Shown here piece by piece: positions 9,301 to 17,334 of a stretch of DNA of 27,756 nucleotides. The DNA is taken from NCBI GenBank assembly GCA_964468005.1, contig CAYXUT010000014.1, positions 1-27,756 of the forward strand, in the 5' to 3' direction. This stretch comes from TMED8 sp964468005. GTDB taxonomy: Bacteria > Pseudomonadota > Alphaproteobacteria > Rhodospirillales > Casp-alpha2. Position 1 is the stretch's first letter. Each line of letters begins with the position of its first letter. Under the pieces are notes generated by a model, which saw only the letters and a program-made list of their open reading frames with translations, did not search any database and was not told where the DNA came from. The position numbers and the translations under genes are program-made.

Positions 9301-9841
9301 GTTCAACAATTCCTGCCGCCGTATCACGATAGATGACGGTGCCGTTTGCGATGGTGAAGTTATCGAGAATGATATCCGGCGTGCTGGTTGCTGCAGAGGA
9401 ACCTGAACCCGACCCCGCTTTTGAGATGTCGGTCTGTTTTTCAGTAATCTCTGGAACTTTGATCTCCCAGTTGGCTCGGCCGTCGGCCAGTCGCTCTAAC
9501 TCGATAATGGGCTCGATCAGTTTCACTGTTTGAATTTGGAATTTGCCTCTCAGTAACGGTGCGAAAGCAATGCGGATTTCAACTGCTTTCAGGCTTGCTA
9601 TATTTGGTGATTGGCTGCCAGGCAGGCTGGAAAACGTAATATCCTCAGCGACCAGGGCCGGGGCCGGCCAGATGGCAATATGGACTTTGCCGGCAATGTT
9701 TAACTCACGACCGGTTAATTCCCGAACCTTGTCCTGGGCCATACCTTTGTATTGGTTCCAATCGATGAAACTGGGCGCTACCACCACAGCGCCGACGGCA
9801 ACGACAATAAGTACGGCGATGGACCAGAGAACTTTCCACAC
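6305..9841 (-). CDS. AsmA-family envelope protein
   Basis: This large protein of 1178 residues has a single N-terminal membrane anchor (about residues 4-24, LWSIAVLIVVAVGAVVVAPS). A classic AsmA start follows: IDWNQYK...LTGRELNIAGKVHIAIWPAPALVAEDITF. The rest is repetitive beta-rich sequence expected in the periplasm. A typical AsmA C-terminal region with GLNIEDALKAVTG and DINSSGRNVANMISALDGKANF spans about residues 870-1100. Family members help organise the outer membrane and are proposed to bridge lipids between membranes, like TamB and YhdP. The final ~40 residues are unusual: Gln- and Pro-rich with five consecutive prolines, ending QKLFKKL. The start is a GTG at 9841 with only a weak CGGGA upstream; no ATG fits better. 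It is convergent with the RHH gene, with 5 bases between stop codons. Confidence 0.92.
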   Translation of the reverse strand: MWKVLWSIAVLIVVAVGAVVVAPSFIDWNQYKGMAQDKVRELTGRELNIAGKVHIAIWPAPALVAEDITFSSLPGSQSPNIASLKAVEIRIAFAPLLRGKFQIQTVKLIEPIIELERLADGRANWEIKVPEITEKQTDISKAGSGSGSSAATSTPDIILDNFTIANGTVIYRDTAAGIVEPVEKLNATIAAASLHGPLESNGSMVLRGMPLNYSLSLGEIIQERTVPFNAQVSLQSVSVSVKAGGSLVNLRETPQFKGSVKLKGQDLGVVLKSLGMILPGADAPIPLDASGEITASAEALEIKDLAVEVMNVQAKGDLQADLADKVRFDTQLAINQIDTDKFLAALKKAPIPTDAEPNAKKEPVAIRKAKLVTKTKAAKANTPLRFTLPNAITGSMILTVDAVGYKNGVIRDVLVNAELVDGALRLGQVSAEFPGGSDFNVQGELTTSKQVPTFTGDVSTVTNDLRSVLSWLSIKPPPVPADRLRRVNFKSQILATPEQIQLTGLDVGFDSSRLNGGVILALRKRPGIGAALVIDRFNADAYLPTEEKIKRSGGSKKSSKSTGADPVKKLVPNKRANNPLSALGVLNTFDANFNLHIKSAVYKGTPVKDMVAEGMLYNGALDLKRLSVGRLAGASARMSGKLAGLSSVPEAKNIRFSAKAPDLAAIGRMSGTKLPPLAKKLGAASIKGRLDGSLLAPTIDAALGLAGTAVTYRGRISAMSTSDMLSGKFTLRHTNLPKLLRRLGINYRPAGRIGGIDLTAAIKGGAETINLSAIQGRIGKTSLGGSLSAQFTGTKPHVKADLKTSALNIEHFLPSQKNAAIKKLLPTLVPASWRSPLRPAFGRSPNLHFAARGKWPTKPLDFSALHLLNADIALKAPIVIYGRYLAEQTNIIGKITNGVLDLERFSGRIFGGALSGRAQAAADSNSFASSVRVSGLNIEDALKAVTGEAAANGKMDVAFDINSSGRNVANMISALDGKANFSITGMDVDKAVQGSLLSGFLSLFTSLNQLGGKAANDKASVSASFDIVRGIATTRDLKLASTSGNGGAAGSINLPNWAIDIKGQVKLAESMLMKVLKAKIRETGTAVPFAITGSLDAPRVKVDTGAALGAGVPIPGADALLNKVPKGVGSILKGILGGGARQQQRLNRHPPPPPRGSTQEQQQPPSPQQLIQKLFKKL
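6307..6326. terminator. Possible bidirectional hairpin between convergent genes
   Basis: AAAGCT (6307-6312) and AGCTTT (6321-6326) form a perfect 6-bp dyad around an 8-base loop. It starts at the AsmA-family stop codon and lies 7 bases after the RHH stop. On the plus strand TTTTGTATT overlaps and follows it, so it could terminate the acyl-CoA synthetase/SHMT/RHH transcript. The stem is AT-rich and weak. Confidence 0.3.
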
Positions 9842-9883
9842 GGCGTTAATCCCGGGATGGTTATTATTGAAATTCCACTCGCT

Positions 9884-9889
9884 AGTATA
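9884..9889 (-). promoter_or_regulatory. Candidate -10 element upstream of the AsmA-family gene
   Basis: On the minus strand TATACT lies about 45 bases upstream of the GTG start, in the 96-base AT-rich gap after glycerate kinase. I see no good -35 hexamer at 16-18 bases. It suggests the AsmA gene may have its own promoter rather than depend only on the upstream cluster. Confidence 0.25.
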
Positions 9890-9937
9890 TGCAAACCGCG
9901 AACATTTGAGAGGCTTAAGTGTAGTGAGTCCCGTTGT

Positions 9938-11197
9938 TCAGGACAATACCAGGATAGCGCGGAAATCATTCACATTAGTGTATGTAGGGCCGGTCATCAC
10001 CAGATCACCGAGTTCCGAGAAAAAGCCGTATGAATCGTTGTTCAAAAGGTGGGCTTTAGCGTCGACACCTGACTCGGCGGCACGCGCCAGGGTGTCTGGC
10101 GAGATTTGCGCACCGGCGTTGTCTACGGAACCGTCGATACCATCTGTATCGCAGGCAATCGCATAAATGCGCTCGGCGCCGTTCAGCTCGATTGCCATGG
10201 CCAGCATGTATTCGCCATTCGGGCCACCGCCACCACTACCCGTTATTGTCACCGTCAATTCGCCGCCGGATAGGATGATGGCTGGGGTGGCGATAGGTTC
10301 GTTACAGTCGCGAATAGAAATTGCCAGTTTCGCGTGCTCGGCGGCCACATCGCGGGCCTCTCCTTCAAGTGCATCGCTGAGGATGTGAACGTTGAATCCG
10401 GTTTTACGGGCTTTTTCGGCAGCTGCTACCAGGCTGGCGGAGGGGCGTGCTGTCAGGCGCACGTCGGTGCTGGCAAATATAGGATCTCCGGGTTTCGGGG
10501 TCTCTGGCTCGCCGCATTCCAGATATCGTGCCACGGCGTTAGGCAATTTGATGTTGAACTTTTCGACGATGGCGCGAGCGTCCCCGAAACTGGTGGGGTC
10601 GGGAACCGTCGGGCCAGAGCCGATGACGCCGGGGTCATCACCGGGAACATCCGAGATCAACAGCGAAACGACTTTCGCTGGCGCGGCCTGTGCAGCTAGC
10701 CGTCCCCCTTTGACGGCGGAGAGGTGTTTACGTAGGCAGTTCATGTCGATGATCGTCGCGCCGGAGCGCAACAGTTCACGATTGACGGCCTGTTTGTCGG
10801 CTAATGTCAAACCTTCGGCGGGCAGTGTGAGCAACGACGATGCGCCGCCGGAAATCAAGGCGATGCAGAGATCGTCCGAACCGAGATCAGAAACCAGTTC
10901 CATCATCCGTTCTGCCGCATCGAGACCGGCTTGGTCGGGGACCGGATGGGCGGCTTCGATGACCTCAATGTGTTGGCATGGTTTGCCGTAATCGTAGCGT
11001 GTGATCACCAAGCCGGAAAGTTCCCCTGGCCAGTGGGCCTCAAGTGCCTGCGCCATCACCGCAGACGCCTTGCCGGCGCCGATGACCAGTGTTCGACCCA
11101 TCGGTGGTTCGGGCAGGTGAGGAGGTACGCAGAGCATCGGGTCGGCGGCGTCGACAGCGGCGTCAAAGAGGCCGCGCAAGGTTTCCTGGGGAGGCAT
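9938..11197 (-). CDS. Glycerate 2-kinase, MOFRL family
   Basis: This enzyme phosphorylates D-glycerate to 2-phosphoglycerate with ATP, feeding glycerate from glyoxylate, serine or tartrate metabolism into lower glycolysis (GckA/TtuD group). The 419-residue protein has all the family marks: GAGKAS (40-45), SGGASSLL (116-123), NCLRKHLSAVKGGR (153-166), SDVPGDDPGVIGSGPTVPDPT (182-202), SGGELTVTITGSGGGGPNGE (310-329), CDTDGIDGSVDNAGA (349-363) and the C-terminal NDSYGFFSELGDLVMTGPT with TNVNDFRAILV. The ATG at 11197 is 18 bases after the stop of the Dld-like gene; its ribosome-binding site is weak. Position next to glycolate oxidase genes supports a role in two- and three-carbon hydroxyacid use. 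Some databases still label this family hydroxypyruvate reductase (TtuD), which is incorrect for the fold. Confidence 0.94.
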   Translation of the reverse strand: MPPQETLRGLFDAAVDAADPMLCVPPHLPEPPMGRTLVIGAGKASAVMAQALEAHWPGELSGLVITRYDYGKPCQHIEVIEAAHPVPDQAGLDAAERMMELVSDLGSDDLCIALISGGASSLLTLPAEGLTLADKQAVNRELLRSGATIIDMNCLRKHLSAVKGGRLAAQAAPAKVVSLLISDVPGDDPGVIGSGPTVPDPTSFGDARAIVEKFNIKLPNAVARYLECGEPETPKPGDPIFASTDVRLTARPSASLVAAAEKARKTGFNVHILSDALEGEARDVAAEHAKLAISIRDCNEPIATPAIILSGGELTVTITGSGGGGPNGEYMLAMAIELNGAERIYAIACDTDGIDGSVDNAGAQISPDTLARAAESGVDAKAHLLNNDSYGFFSELGDLVMTGPTYTNVNDFRAILVLS

Positions 11198-11215
11198 GGA
11201 TGTTCTTGAAACCGC

Positions 11216-12604
11216 CTACAGGTTGACGAGCTTGCCGGGGTTCATGATATTGTCGGGATCAAGAGCCTGCTTCATGGCACGCATGACGCTCATGGCCTCG
11301 CCGTGCTCGGCGATGAGAAATGGTACCTTGCCGTAGCCAACGCCATGTTCGCCGGTGCAGGTGCCGTCCATGGCTAAGGCGCGCATCACCAATCGCTCAC
11401 TAAGCTCCTTGACGCGTTTCATCTCTTCCGCGTCATTCTGGTCCATCATTATCGTTAAGTGGAAGTTGCCGTCCCCCACATGGCCGACAATGGGAGCTAG
11501 CAGACCGTTTCCGTCAATATCCTTTTTGGTCTCCAGGATACATTCGGCCAAACGTGAAATGGGCACGCATACATCGGTGGCCATGCCTTTGGTGCCGGGG
11601 CGCAGTGCAATGGCCGCATAATAGGCATCATGGCGCGCTTGCCAGAGCCGGTTTCGGTCCTCAGTCTCAGTCGCCCATTGAAAATGGGAGGCGCCGAAGT
11701 CACCTGCGATGGCTTCGACCGCCTCGACTTGTTCCTTGACACCCGCCGGCGAGCCGTGAAATTCAAAGAACAAGGTCGGTTTCACCGCATAGTCGAATTT
11801 TGCGTACTTGTTGATTGCGTCCATCTGTACTTCATCTAGCAGCTCGATACGGGCAACGGGAATGCCGCTCTGGATAGTGAGAATGACCGTGTTGACAGCC
11901 GATTCAAGGTCTGGGAAGCCTGTCACAGCCGCCGAAATGGCTTCTGGGATGCCGTAGAGCCTCACGGTGACTTCGGTGATAACACCAAGTGTCCCTTCGG
12001 ATCCGACAAACAGCCTTGTCAGGTCATACCCAGCAGCCGATTTGCGTGCTCGCCTTGCCGTACGGATGATCCTCCCGTCGGCAAGAACAACGGTTAATGA
12101 AAGGACATTCTCACGCATGGTGCCGTATCGGACCGCATTGGTGCCCGACGCGCGGGTCGCGGCCATACCGCCGATACTGGCATCGGCGCCAGGATCGACC
12201 GGGAAGAACAAACCCGTATCGCGGAGATTTTCGTTTAGCTGCTTGCGCGTCACGCCAGGCTGAACCGTAACATCCATATCTTCGGAATTGACGTGAATAA
12301 TCTCGTTCATTTCTGAGACATCGAGGCAGACACCCCCGTGCAGCGCAGCAACGTGTCCTTCAAGCGAAGTGCCTGTACCGAACGGGATAACCGGCACACT
12401 GTGCGCCGCACAGAGCTTAACGATCTCGCTAATCTCTTCGGTGGAACGCGGGAAGACAACGGCGTCTGGCGCGCGGCCCTCATGATAGGACTCATCTTGG
12501 CCATGCTGTTCGCGAACGGCCAGCGACGTGCTCAGGCGTTGGTCGACGGTGCCACGGAGTGCATTTAAAAATTCTTCGTCCAGTGCCGCTGGATTTGCCG
12601 ACAT
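11216..12604 (-). CDS. FAD-linked 2-hydroxyacid dehydrogenase, D-lactate dehydrogenase (cytochrome)-like
   Basis: This VAO-family flavoprotein has 462 residues: an N-terminal FAD-binding PCMH domain and a C-terminal FAD-oxidase domain. Visible motifs are PVIPFGTGTSLEGHVAAL, VDPGADASIGGMAATRASGTNAVRYGT, SEGTLGVITEVTVRL, the metal or substrate histidines in GHVGDGNFH, and TGEHGVGYGK near the end. The GTGTSLEGH form is typical of the cytochrome-linked D-lactate dehydrogenase/LDHD group rather than GlcD, whose equivalent here reads GAGTGLSGG. It probably oxidises D-lactate or another 2-hydroxyacid and passes electrons to the respiratory chain. In-frame ATGs exist at 12610 and 12604. GGAG abuts the first but is 6 bases from the second, so I use 12604. 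It follows a broken TPR gene and precedes glycerate kinase. Confidence 0.9.
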   Translation of the reverse strand: MSANPAALDEEFLNALRGTVDQRLSTSLAVREQHGQDESYHEGRAPDAVVFPRSTEEISEIVKLCAAHSVPVIPFGTGTSLEGHVAALHGGVCLDVSEMNEIIHVNSEDMDVTVQPGVTRKQLNENLRDTGLFFPVDPGADASIGGMAATRASGTNAVRYGTMRENVLSLTVVLADGRIIRTARRARKSAAGYDLTRLFVGSEGTLGVITEVTVRLYGIPEAISAAVTGFPDLESAVNTVILTIQSGIPVARIELLDEVQMDAINKYAKFDYAVKPTLFFEFHGSPAGVKEQVEAVEAIAGDFGASHFQWATETEDRNRLWQARHDAYYAAIALRPGTKGMATDVCVPISRLAECILETKKDIDGNGLLAPIVGHVGDGNFHLTIMMDQNDAEEMKRVKELSERLVMRALAMDGTCTGEHGVGYGKVPFLIAEHGEAMSVMRAMKQALDPDNIMNPGKLVNL

Positions 12605-12669
12605 TGTCATCTCCAGTTTCCAAGAAAGGGCTGCAGTCTGACTGAAGCATGACGGTGTCGCAAGTTCTG

Positions 12670-13182
12670 CTAAATCAGTTTTCCCTTAAGCCGGCCGCGA
12701 GGTTGTTTGAGATGCTCGCGCGCGCCTCGAATGTTGGGGTGCACATTCAACGTCCTGTCCCAGGCATCGGCCGCAGCCTTTTTATTTCCAATGGTATCGA
12801 AAATAATGCCCAGGTGGGAAAGCGTGCCAAAGTGACCGGGCTCCAGGGCGAGGGTACGCTCGATATCTCGCAATGATGCACTGAGACGATTCAAGATATA
12901 GTTTGCCGTAGCCCTATGTTCGAAGGCATTAAAAGCGACCTCATAGTTGTTTTGGCTCACGGCGGCAATGCCAATGACCATGAAGCGCTACACCTTTGGA
13001 TCTTTATGGTGGATCCAAATCCTCCAAATTTGCCAGGCAATGTTTTCCGCTTCGATTGGATTACCGGCTTTGGAAAGTCTATCGAATAGCGGAGGAAGTT
13101 TGGCACTGTTCTGGTAGGCGCGCACTAGTGGAGCCGCGATCAATGTCGCAAATATAACAACAAGAAACCCGATTTTCGTCAT
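12670..13182 (-). pseudogene. Interrupted secreted/periplasmic TPR-repeat protein
   Basis: A single minus-strand frame starts with a signal-peptide-like segment (MTKIGFLVVIFATLIAAPLVRA, residues 1-22) and runs to IHHKDPKV. It then meets TAG at 12988-12990, and continues in the same frame with TPR sequence (NYEVAFNAFE, RATANYILNRLSASLRDIERTLALEP, HFGTLSHLGIIFDTIGNKKAAADAWDRTL). The pattern matches a short alphaproteobacterial TPR protein. That family normally has about 17 more residues between the AFNAFE and RATANY segments, so a small in-frame deletion is likely as well. It sits between glcF (18 bases upstream) and the Dld-like gene. A downstream ATG at 12981 could restart translation of the TPR half without a signal peptide. 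Its function was never clear; such proteins are usually scaffolds. Confidence 0.72.
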
Positions 13183-13200
13183 AGACCAAAGCCCAATAAA

Positions 13201-14502
13201 TTACCCAATACCTTTGGGCTTCGGTCCCCCTGTCGCCCAGTCGAGCAATTCCACGGTGTGTACGACTGTCAGCCCGGGCGCACCATTACTCTCCCCCGAT
13301 AGATGCTCAAGACAACCAATATTGCCGGTGGCGACGATTTCGGCGCCGGTCGCGCCCAGATTGCCAAGTTTACGGTCACGGAGTTGCCGAGCCAGCTTTG
13401 GCTGCATGATATTGTATGTGCCGGCAGAACCGCAACAAAGATGCCCTTCCGATGGCTGGCGCACCTCAAACCCCGCTTTTTCGAGCAGTGATTTGGGTTC
13501 GGTGATGATCTTTTGCCCGTGCTGCATAGAGCAGGCCGAATGGTAAGCAACGGTCGGTGCATTTTCGACCTTGCCGTCACCAAGTTCGAGCATTGCCAGG
13601 ACCTCGGAGATGTCCTTGGATTTCTCGGATACCCATGCGGCTTTTTCCGCCCAGTCTGCGTCGTTGCGAAGCATGAATCCGTAATCCTTGACCATCGTGC
13701 CGCAACCTGATGCGTTGACGATGATGGCATCAAGTTCGTCGCCGTTTTGGTCTGCGGCTTGCCAGGCAGCGATGTTTGCCCGCGCGGAAGCATGTGCATC
13801 ATCTTCGCGTCCCAGGTGATGAACGAGCGCGCCACAACACCCCGCGCCGCTGGCGACAATAACCTCACATCCCAGTCGTGTGAGCAAGCGAACAGTGGCT
13901 TCATTGATGGAGGGTCTTAGAACTTGTTGGGCACACCCTGTCATCAAGGCGACCCGCATTTTTCGCCCGCCAACTGCGGCGAAGGTTTGCGGCTTATCCA
14001 TGGGAGAGGGCGGCTCAATTCTCGCCGGCGCCATGCGTAAAAGCCCTTTCAAGCGGCCCGGCATCAGCATGGCGAAGGGGCGCCCGAGCCTTGCACCAAT
14101 CAGTGCCAAACGAAACATCTTCGGGTTCGGTAAGACCCAAACAAGAAGGGCGCGAAGCAATCGTTCCGAAAGTGGTCGGGTGTAGGTTTTTTCGATCCGC
14201 GCACGAGCATTGTCTACCAGGTGCATATAGTCAACAGATGCCGGACAGGTGGTCATGCATGAAAGGCAGCTTAGGCATCGGTCCGTGTGGAGGACGAGTT
14301 TTTCGGACGGCAAGCTGTTAGTTTCCAGTAGGTCCCTAAACAGGTAAATGCGACCGCGCGGACTGTCGAGTTCATTACCTAAGAGGACATAGGTCGGGCA
14401 GGTCGCCGTGCAAAAGCCGCAGTGCACGCATTTTCGCAAAATATCGTTGGCGATCATGATGCCCGGTTCAGTCATTTGTTCCGGTGAAAAGGTCGTTTGC
14501 AC
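13201..14502 (-). CDS. glcF: Glycolate oxidase iron-sulfur subunit
   Basis: GlcF carries electrons from the flavin subunits of glycolate dehydrogenase toward the membrane quinone pool. The 433-residue protein has two [4Fe-4S] ferredoxin motifs: CVHCGFCTATCP (Cys 25, 28, 31, 35) and CLSCLSCMTTCP (Cys 76, 79, 82, 86). Two cysteine-rich CCG domains follow, with ASGAGCCGALVHHLG and EGHLCCGSAGTYN. The C-terminus GCLEHLSG...VVHTVELLDWA is typical. The start is a GTG at 14502, 6 bases after the glcE stop, with GAGGGAG about 11 bases upstream inside the end of glcE, indicating translational coupling. An ATG nine codons further in is possible but has no better ribosome-binding site. Confidence 0.96.
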   Translation of the reverse strand: MQTTFSPEQMTEPGIMIANDILRKCVHCGFCTATCPTYVLLGNELDSPRGRIYLFRDLLETNSLPSEKLVLHTDRCLSCLSCMTTCPASVDYMHLVDNARARIEKTYTRPLSERLLRALLVWVLPNPKMFRLALIGARLGRPFAMLMPGRLKGLLRMAPARIEPPSPMDKPQTFAAVGGRKMRVALMTGCAQQVLRPSINEATVRLLTRLGCEVIVASGAGCCGALVHHLGREDDAHASARANIAAWQAADQNGDELDAIIVNASGCGTMVKDYGFMLRNDADWAEKAAWVSEKSKDISEVLAMLELGDGKVENAPTVAYHSACSMQHGQKIITEPKSLLEKAGFEVRQPSEGHLCCGSAGTYNIMQPKLARQLRDRKLGNLGATGAEIVATGNIGCLEHLSGESNGAPGLTVVHTVELLDWATGGPKPKGIG

Positions 14503-14508
14503 GGTGAG

Positions 14509-15744
14509 CTATACTCCCTCGTACATGCGGCCCGGGTTCAGGATGCCGTTCGGGTCGAATCCTTCCTTGATGCGCTTGGTGATATCCGCGACCCCACCTT
14601 GCTGTGGGTGGAAGACCGATACACTGTGGCGGATATCATCGGGTGCGCGGAACAAGGTTGCGTGGCCGCCAACATCGCCAACATGCTGTCGGACGACACT
14701 TGCATGTGCGTTATCGGCGGGTTCCAGCGCCAGCCAGATCAACCCGCCGCTCCAGTCGTAGAAGGCTTCACCGGGATTGCCTTCGAGGATTTTCAAGGCG
14801 ACGCGTGAACCGTCACTTGGCGGCACGGAAATCCGCCAGACATGGCGCAGCATTTCATGGCTAAAGAAATGCACGTCGCGAATTTCATCCCATAGAGTTT
14901 TTGAATTGGTTGTGTGCAGTTCTTCGGTTGCGCCGTATTTCGCCAGGGCTTGGCGGAGTTCACGGCATCGATGCTTGACCGAAGGGGCGGGGCCTTCGAC
15001 CCTGAGCGCGGTAATAGCGCGTCCGGTTTCCGAGACCAAATCGACGGATGAACGTTTGGCCAGTGCCGCAGGTAGATGCGCGGCACCCGAGACTTCGTGT
15101 GCGCTGGTCATGGCGTCGGTCATGGCTTTTACGCCGCCGTGGTCGTAGATGCCGTCCTGCGCCCAGCGGATTAGCGCCGTGCGGGTTTTCTCCGGAACGG
15201 GCACCACCTTGACGGTCGCTTCGGTCATGACCGCCAGCGTGCCGTACGAACCGGCCATCAGTTTTGAGAGATCGAAACCTGTGACGTTTTTGACCACCCG
15301 GCTTCCCGATTTGAATGCTTCGCCGCGGCCACTGACGGCATTGAAACCGAGAAAATGATCACGTGCCGCACCGGCTTGGATACGCCTGGGCCCGGCTAGG
15401 TTGCAGGCCAAGGTGCCGCCCAGTGTCGCCGCTTCGGAACTGGTACCCAAGAGTGGGCCAATGTCTGGAGGCTCAAAAGCTAGTTGCTGGTTCTTATGGG
15501 CGAGGGTGGCGTGGATTTCATTCATCGGCGTTGCCGCTTGGGCGCTTAGCACCAATTCCGGCGCCTCGTAATAGGTAATGCCTTTAAGCGCCGAAAGATC
15601 GAGAACTTGAATGTCGTCCATGGAGCGGCCAAGCCCTTGCTTGGTGCCGCCGGCCCGAATTTCGAGTGGGGATTTCTCACCCACCGCCCATTTCACAACT
15701 TCAAGAAACTGATCAGCGTTTTCCGGCTTCAGAGTATCGGTCAT
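14509..15744 (-). CDS. glcE: Glycolate oxidase FAD-binding subunit
   Basis: GlcE is the second flavin-binding subunit of the GlcDEF complex, which oxidises glycolate to glyoxylate. The 411-residue protein has a PCMH FAD-binding domain in the first half: EIRAGGTKQGLGR, FEPPDIGPLLG, ATLGGTLACNLAGPRRIQAGAARDHFLG, RVVKNVTGFDLSKLMAGSYGTLAVMTEATVKV. The GSYGTLAV segment replaces the SEGTLGV of the Dld/GlcD type, as expected for GlcE. It ends DPNGILNPGRMYEGV at a TAG stop. The ATG at 15744 is 9 bases downstream of the glcD stop, so the genes are co-transcribed. At about 410 residues it is somewhat longer than the ~350-residue E. coli protein. Confidence 0.95.
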   Translation of the reverse strand: MTDTLKPENADQFLEVVKWAVGEKSPLEIRAGGTKQGLGRSMDDIQVLDLSALKGITYYEAPELVLSAQAATPMNEIHATLAHKNQQLAFEPPDIGPLLGTSSEAATLGGTLACNLAGPRRIQAGAARDHFLGFNAVSGRGEAFKSGSRVVKNVTGFDLSKLMAGSYGTLAVMTEATVKVVPVPEKTRTALIRWAQDGIYDHGGVKAMTDAMTSAHEVSGAAHLPAALAKRSSVDLVSETGRAITALRVEGPAPSVKHRCRELRQALAKYGATEELHTTNSKTLWDEIRDVHFFSHEMLRHVWRISVPPSDGSRVALKILEGNPGEAFYDWSGGLIWLALEPADNAHASVVRQHVGDVGGHATLFRAPDDIRHSVSVFHPQQGGVADITKRIKEGFDPNGILNPGRMYEGV

Positions 15745-15753
15745 CCTCGGGCC

Positions 15754-17241
15754 TCAGAACCTTGGGATGTTCGGGAACGGCAGTTGACCTTTGTGAACAT
15801 GCATTTTACCCAATTCTGCACAGCGGTGTAGCGTCGGAAAGACCTTGCCAGGATTGAGGAGTTGTTTGGCATCAAAGGCGCATTTCAGCCGTTGTTGTTG
15901 CTTCAAGTCATCTTCGGTGAACATCTCGCCCATTAGGTCGCGCTTTTCCACGCCAACGCCATGTTCGCCGGTCAGTACGCCACCAACTTCAACGCAGAGC
16001 CGCAAGATTTCGGCGCCAAAGGCCTCGGCGGCCTCCGTTTGGCCAGCGATGTTTGAATCGAACAAGATCAGAGGATGCAGATTGCCATCTCCGGCATGGA
16101 ACACATTGGCCACCCGAAGCCCGTATTGCTCCGAGAGTTCAGTCATACGCGTCAGAACGTGGGCCAGTTGTTTGCGAGGAATGGTGCCATCCATGCAGAG
16201 ATAATCCGGTGACAAACGCCCGACTGCCGGAAAAGCCGCTTTTCGTCCGGACCAGAACTTTAGGCGCTCTTCCTCGGTCTCGCTGATTTTCAAATATATG
16301 GCTTCACGGTCTTCGGAAATCTGCACAACACGCGTAATCAGATGGTTAACCTCGGCTTGTGGACCGTCCAGTTCGACGATCAGCAATGCCGCCGCATTCA
16401 AAGGATAGCCCGCATGCACAAATTCCTCGGCCGCCTGGATGGCGAATGTGTCCATCATCTCCATACCACCTGGAATGATACCAGCGGCAATGATGTCAGC
16501 AACGCAATCACCGGCGGCTTGGTTCGAATCAAAGCCGAGCAACACCACCTTGGCGGTTTCCGGGGCCTGCAGGATGCGCACGGTGACTTCGGTGATGACA
16601 CCGAGCAGCCCTTCAGAGCCCGTCACTACACCCAGAAGATCAAGGCCGTCCGCGTCCAGGTTTTTGCCGCCGATACGAATGATTTCGCCGTCCATCAAAA
16701 CCATTTCGACGCCCATGACGTTATTGGTGGTCAGGCCGTACTTCAGGCAATGCACGCCCCCGGAGTTTTCGGCTACGTTGCCGCCGATGGAGCAGGCTAT
16801 CTGGCTGGATGGATCCGGCGCATAATAGAATCCTGCCTGTTCGACCGCTTGGGTAATGGCTAGGTTGGTGACGCCGGGTTGGGTGACCACGCAGCGGTTC
16901 TCGAAGTCGATATCAAGAACCCTGTTGAATTTGCTCAGCCCTAGCGTAATACCATCAGCCAGTGGCAGTGCGCCGCCTGAGAGGCCCGTACCGGCACCGC
17001 GTGGCACGATCTTGACGTCGTTTTCATGACAGTACTTGAGGATTTTTGAAACCTGTTCGGCGTTTTCCGGCAACACCACAATCATCGGTAGTTGTCGGTA
17101 GGCCATCAGGGCGTCGCATTCGAAAGCCCTAAGTTCGGTTTCGTCAAAAATCACTCCTTCACCAGGCACGATCGCCTGCATGGCCTTGGTGATTTCGGCG
17201 CGACGCGCGATCACAACGTCATCGGGTTTCGGCATTTTCAT
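15754..17241 (-). CDS. glcD: Glycolate oxidase catalytic FAD subunit
   Basis: GlcD is the catalytic flavoprotein of glycolate dehydrogenase. The 495-residue sequence has the expected IVPRGAGTGLSGGALP, APDPSSQIACSIGGNVAENSGGVHCLKYGLTTNNV, GSEGLLGVITEVTVRI, VFHAGDGNLHPLILFD and TGEHGVGVEKRDLM, ending LLNPGKVFPT plus a ~25-residue tail. ATGs at 17241 and 17235 are both possible and the upstream ribosome-binding site is weak; I keep the longer form. It heads glcDEF. The 93-base gap to the MFS gene upstream is AT-rich and may contain a promoter, but the MFS gene is on the same strand so readthrough is possible. Confidence 0.97.
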   Translation of the reverse strand: MKMPKPDDVVIARRAEITKAMQAIVPGEGVIFDETELRAFECDALMAYRQLPMIVVLPENAEQVSKILKYCHENDVKIVPRGAGTGLSGGALPLADGITLGLSKFNRVLDIDFENRCVVTQPGVTNLAITQAVEQAGFYYAPDPSSQIACSIGGNVAENSGGVHCLKYGLTTNNVMGVEMVLMDGEIIRIGGKNLDADGLDLLGVVTGSEGLLGVITEVTVRILQAPETAKVVLLGFDSNQAAGDCVADIIAAGIIPGGMEMMDTFAIQAAEEFVHAGYPLNAAALLIVELDGPQAEVNHLITRVVQISEDREAIYLKISETEEERLKFWSGRKAAFPAVGRLSPDYLCMDGTIPRKQLAHVLTRMTELSEQYGLRVANVFHAGDGNLHPLILFDSNIAGQTEAAEAFGAEILRLCVEVGGVLTGEHGVGVEKRDLMGEMFTEDDLKQQQRLKCAFDAKQLLNPGKVFPTLHRCAELGKMHVHKGQLPFPNIPRF

Positions 17242-17334
17242 GGCAAGAGTACATTCACCACCGGATTAATTCACGTCGTTGACTTTTGTTATAGCGCCAT
17301 TACCGAATTTTTTCATATATAGCCGGTTACGTCA

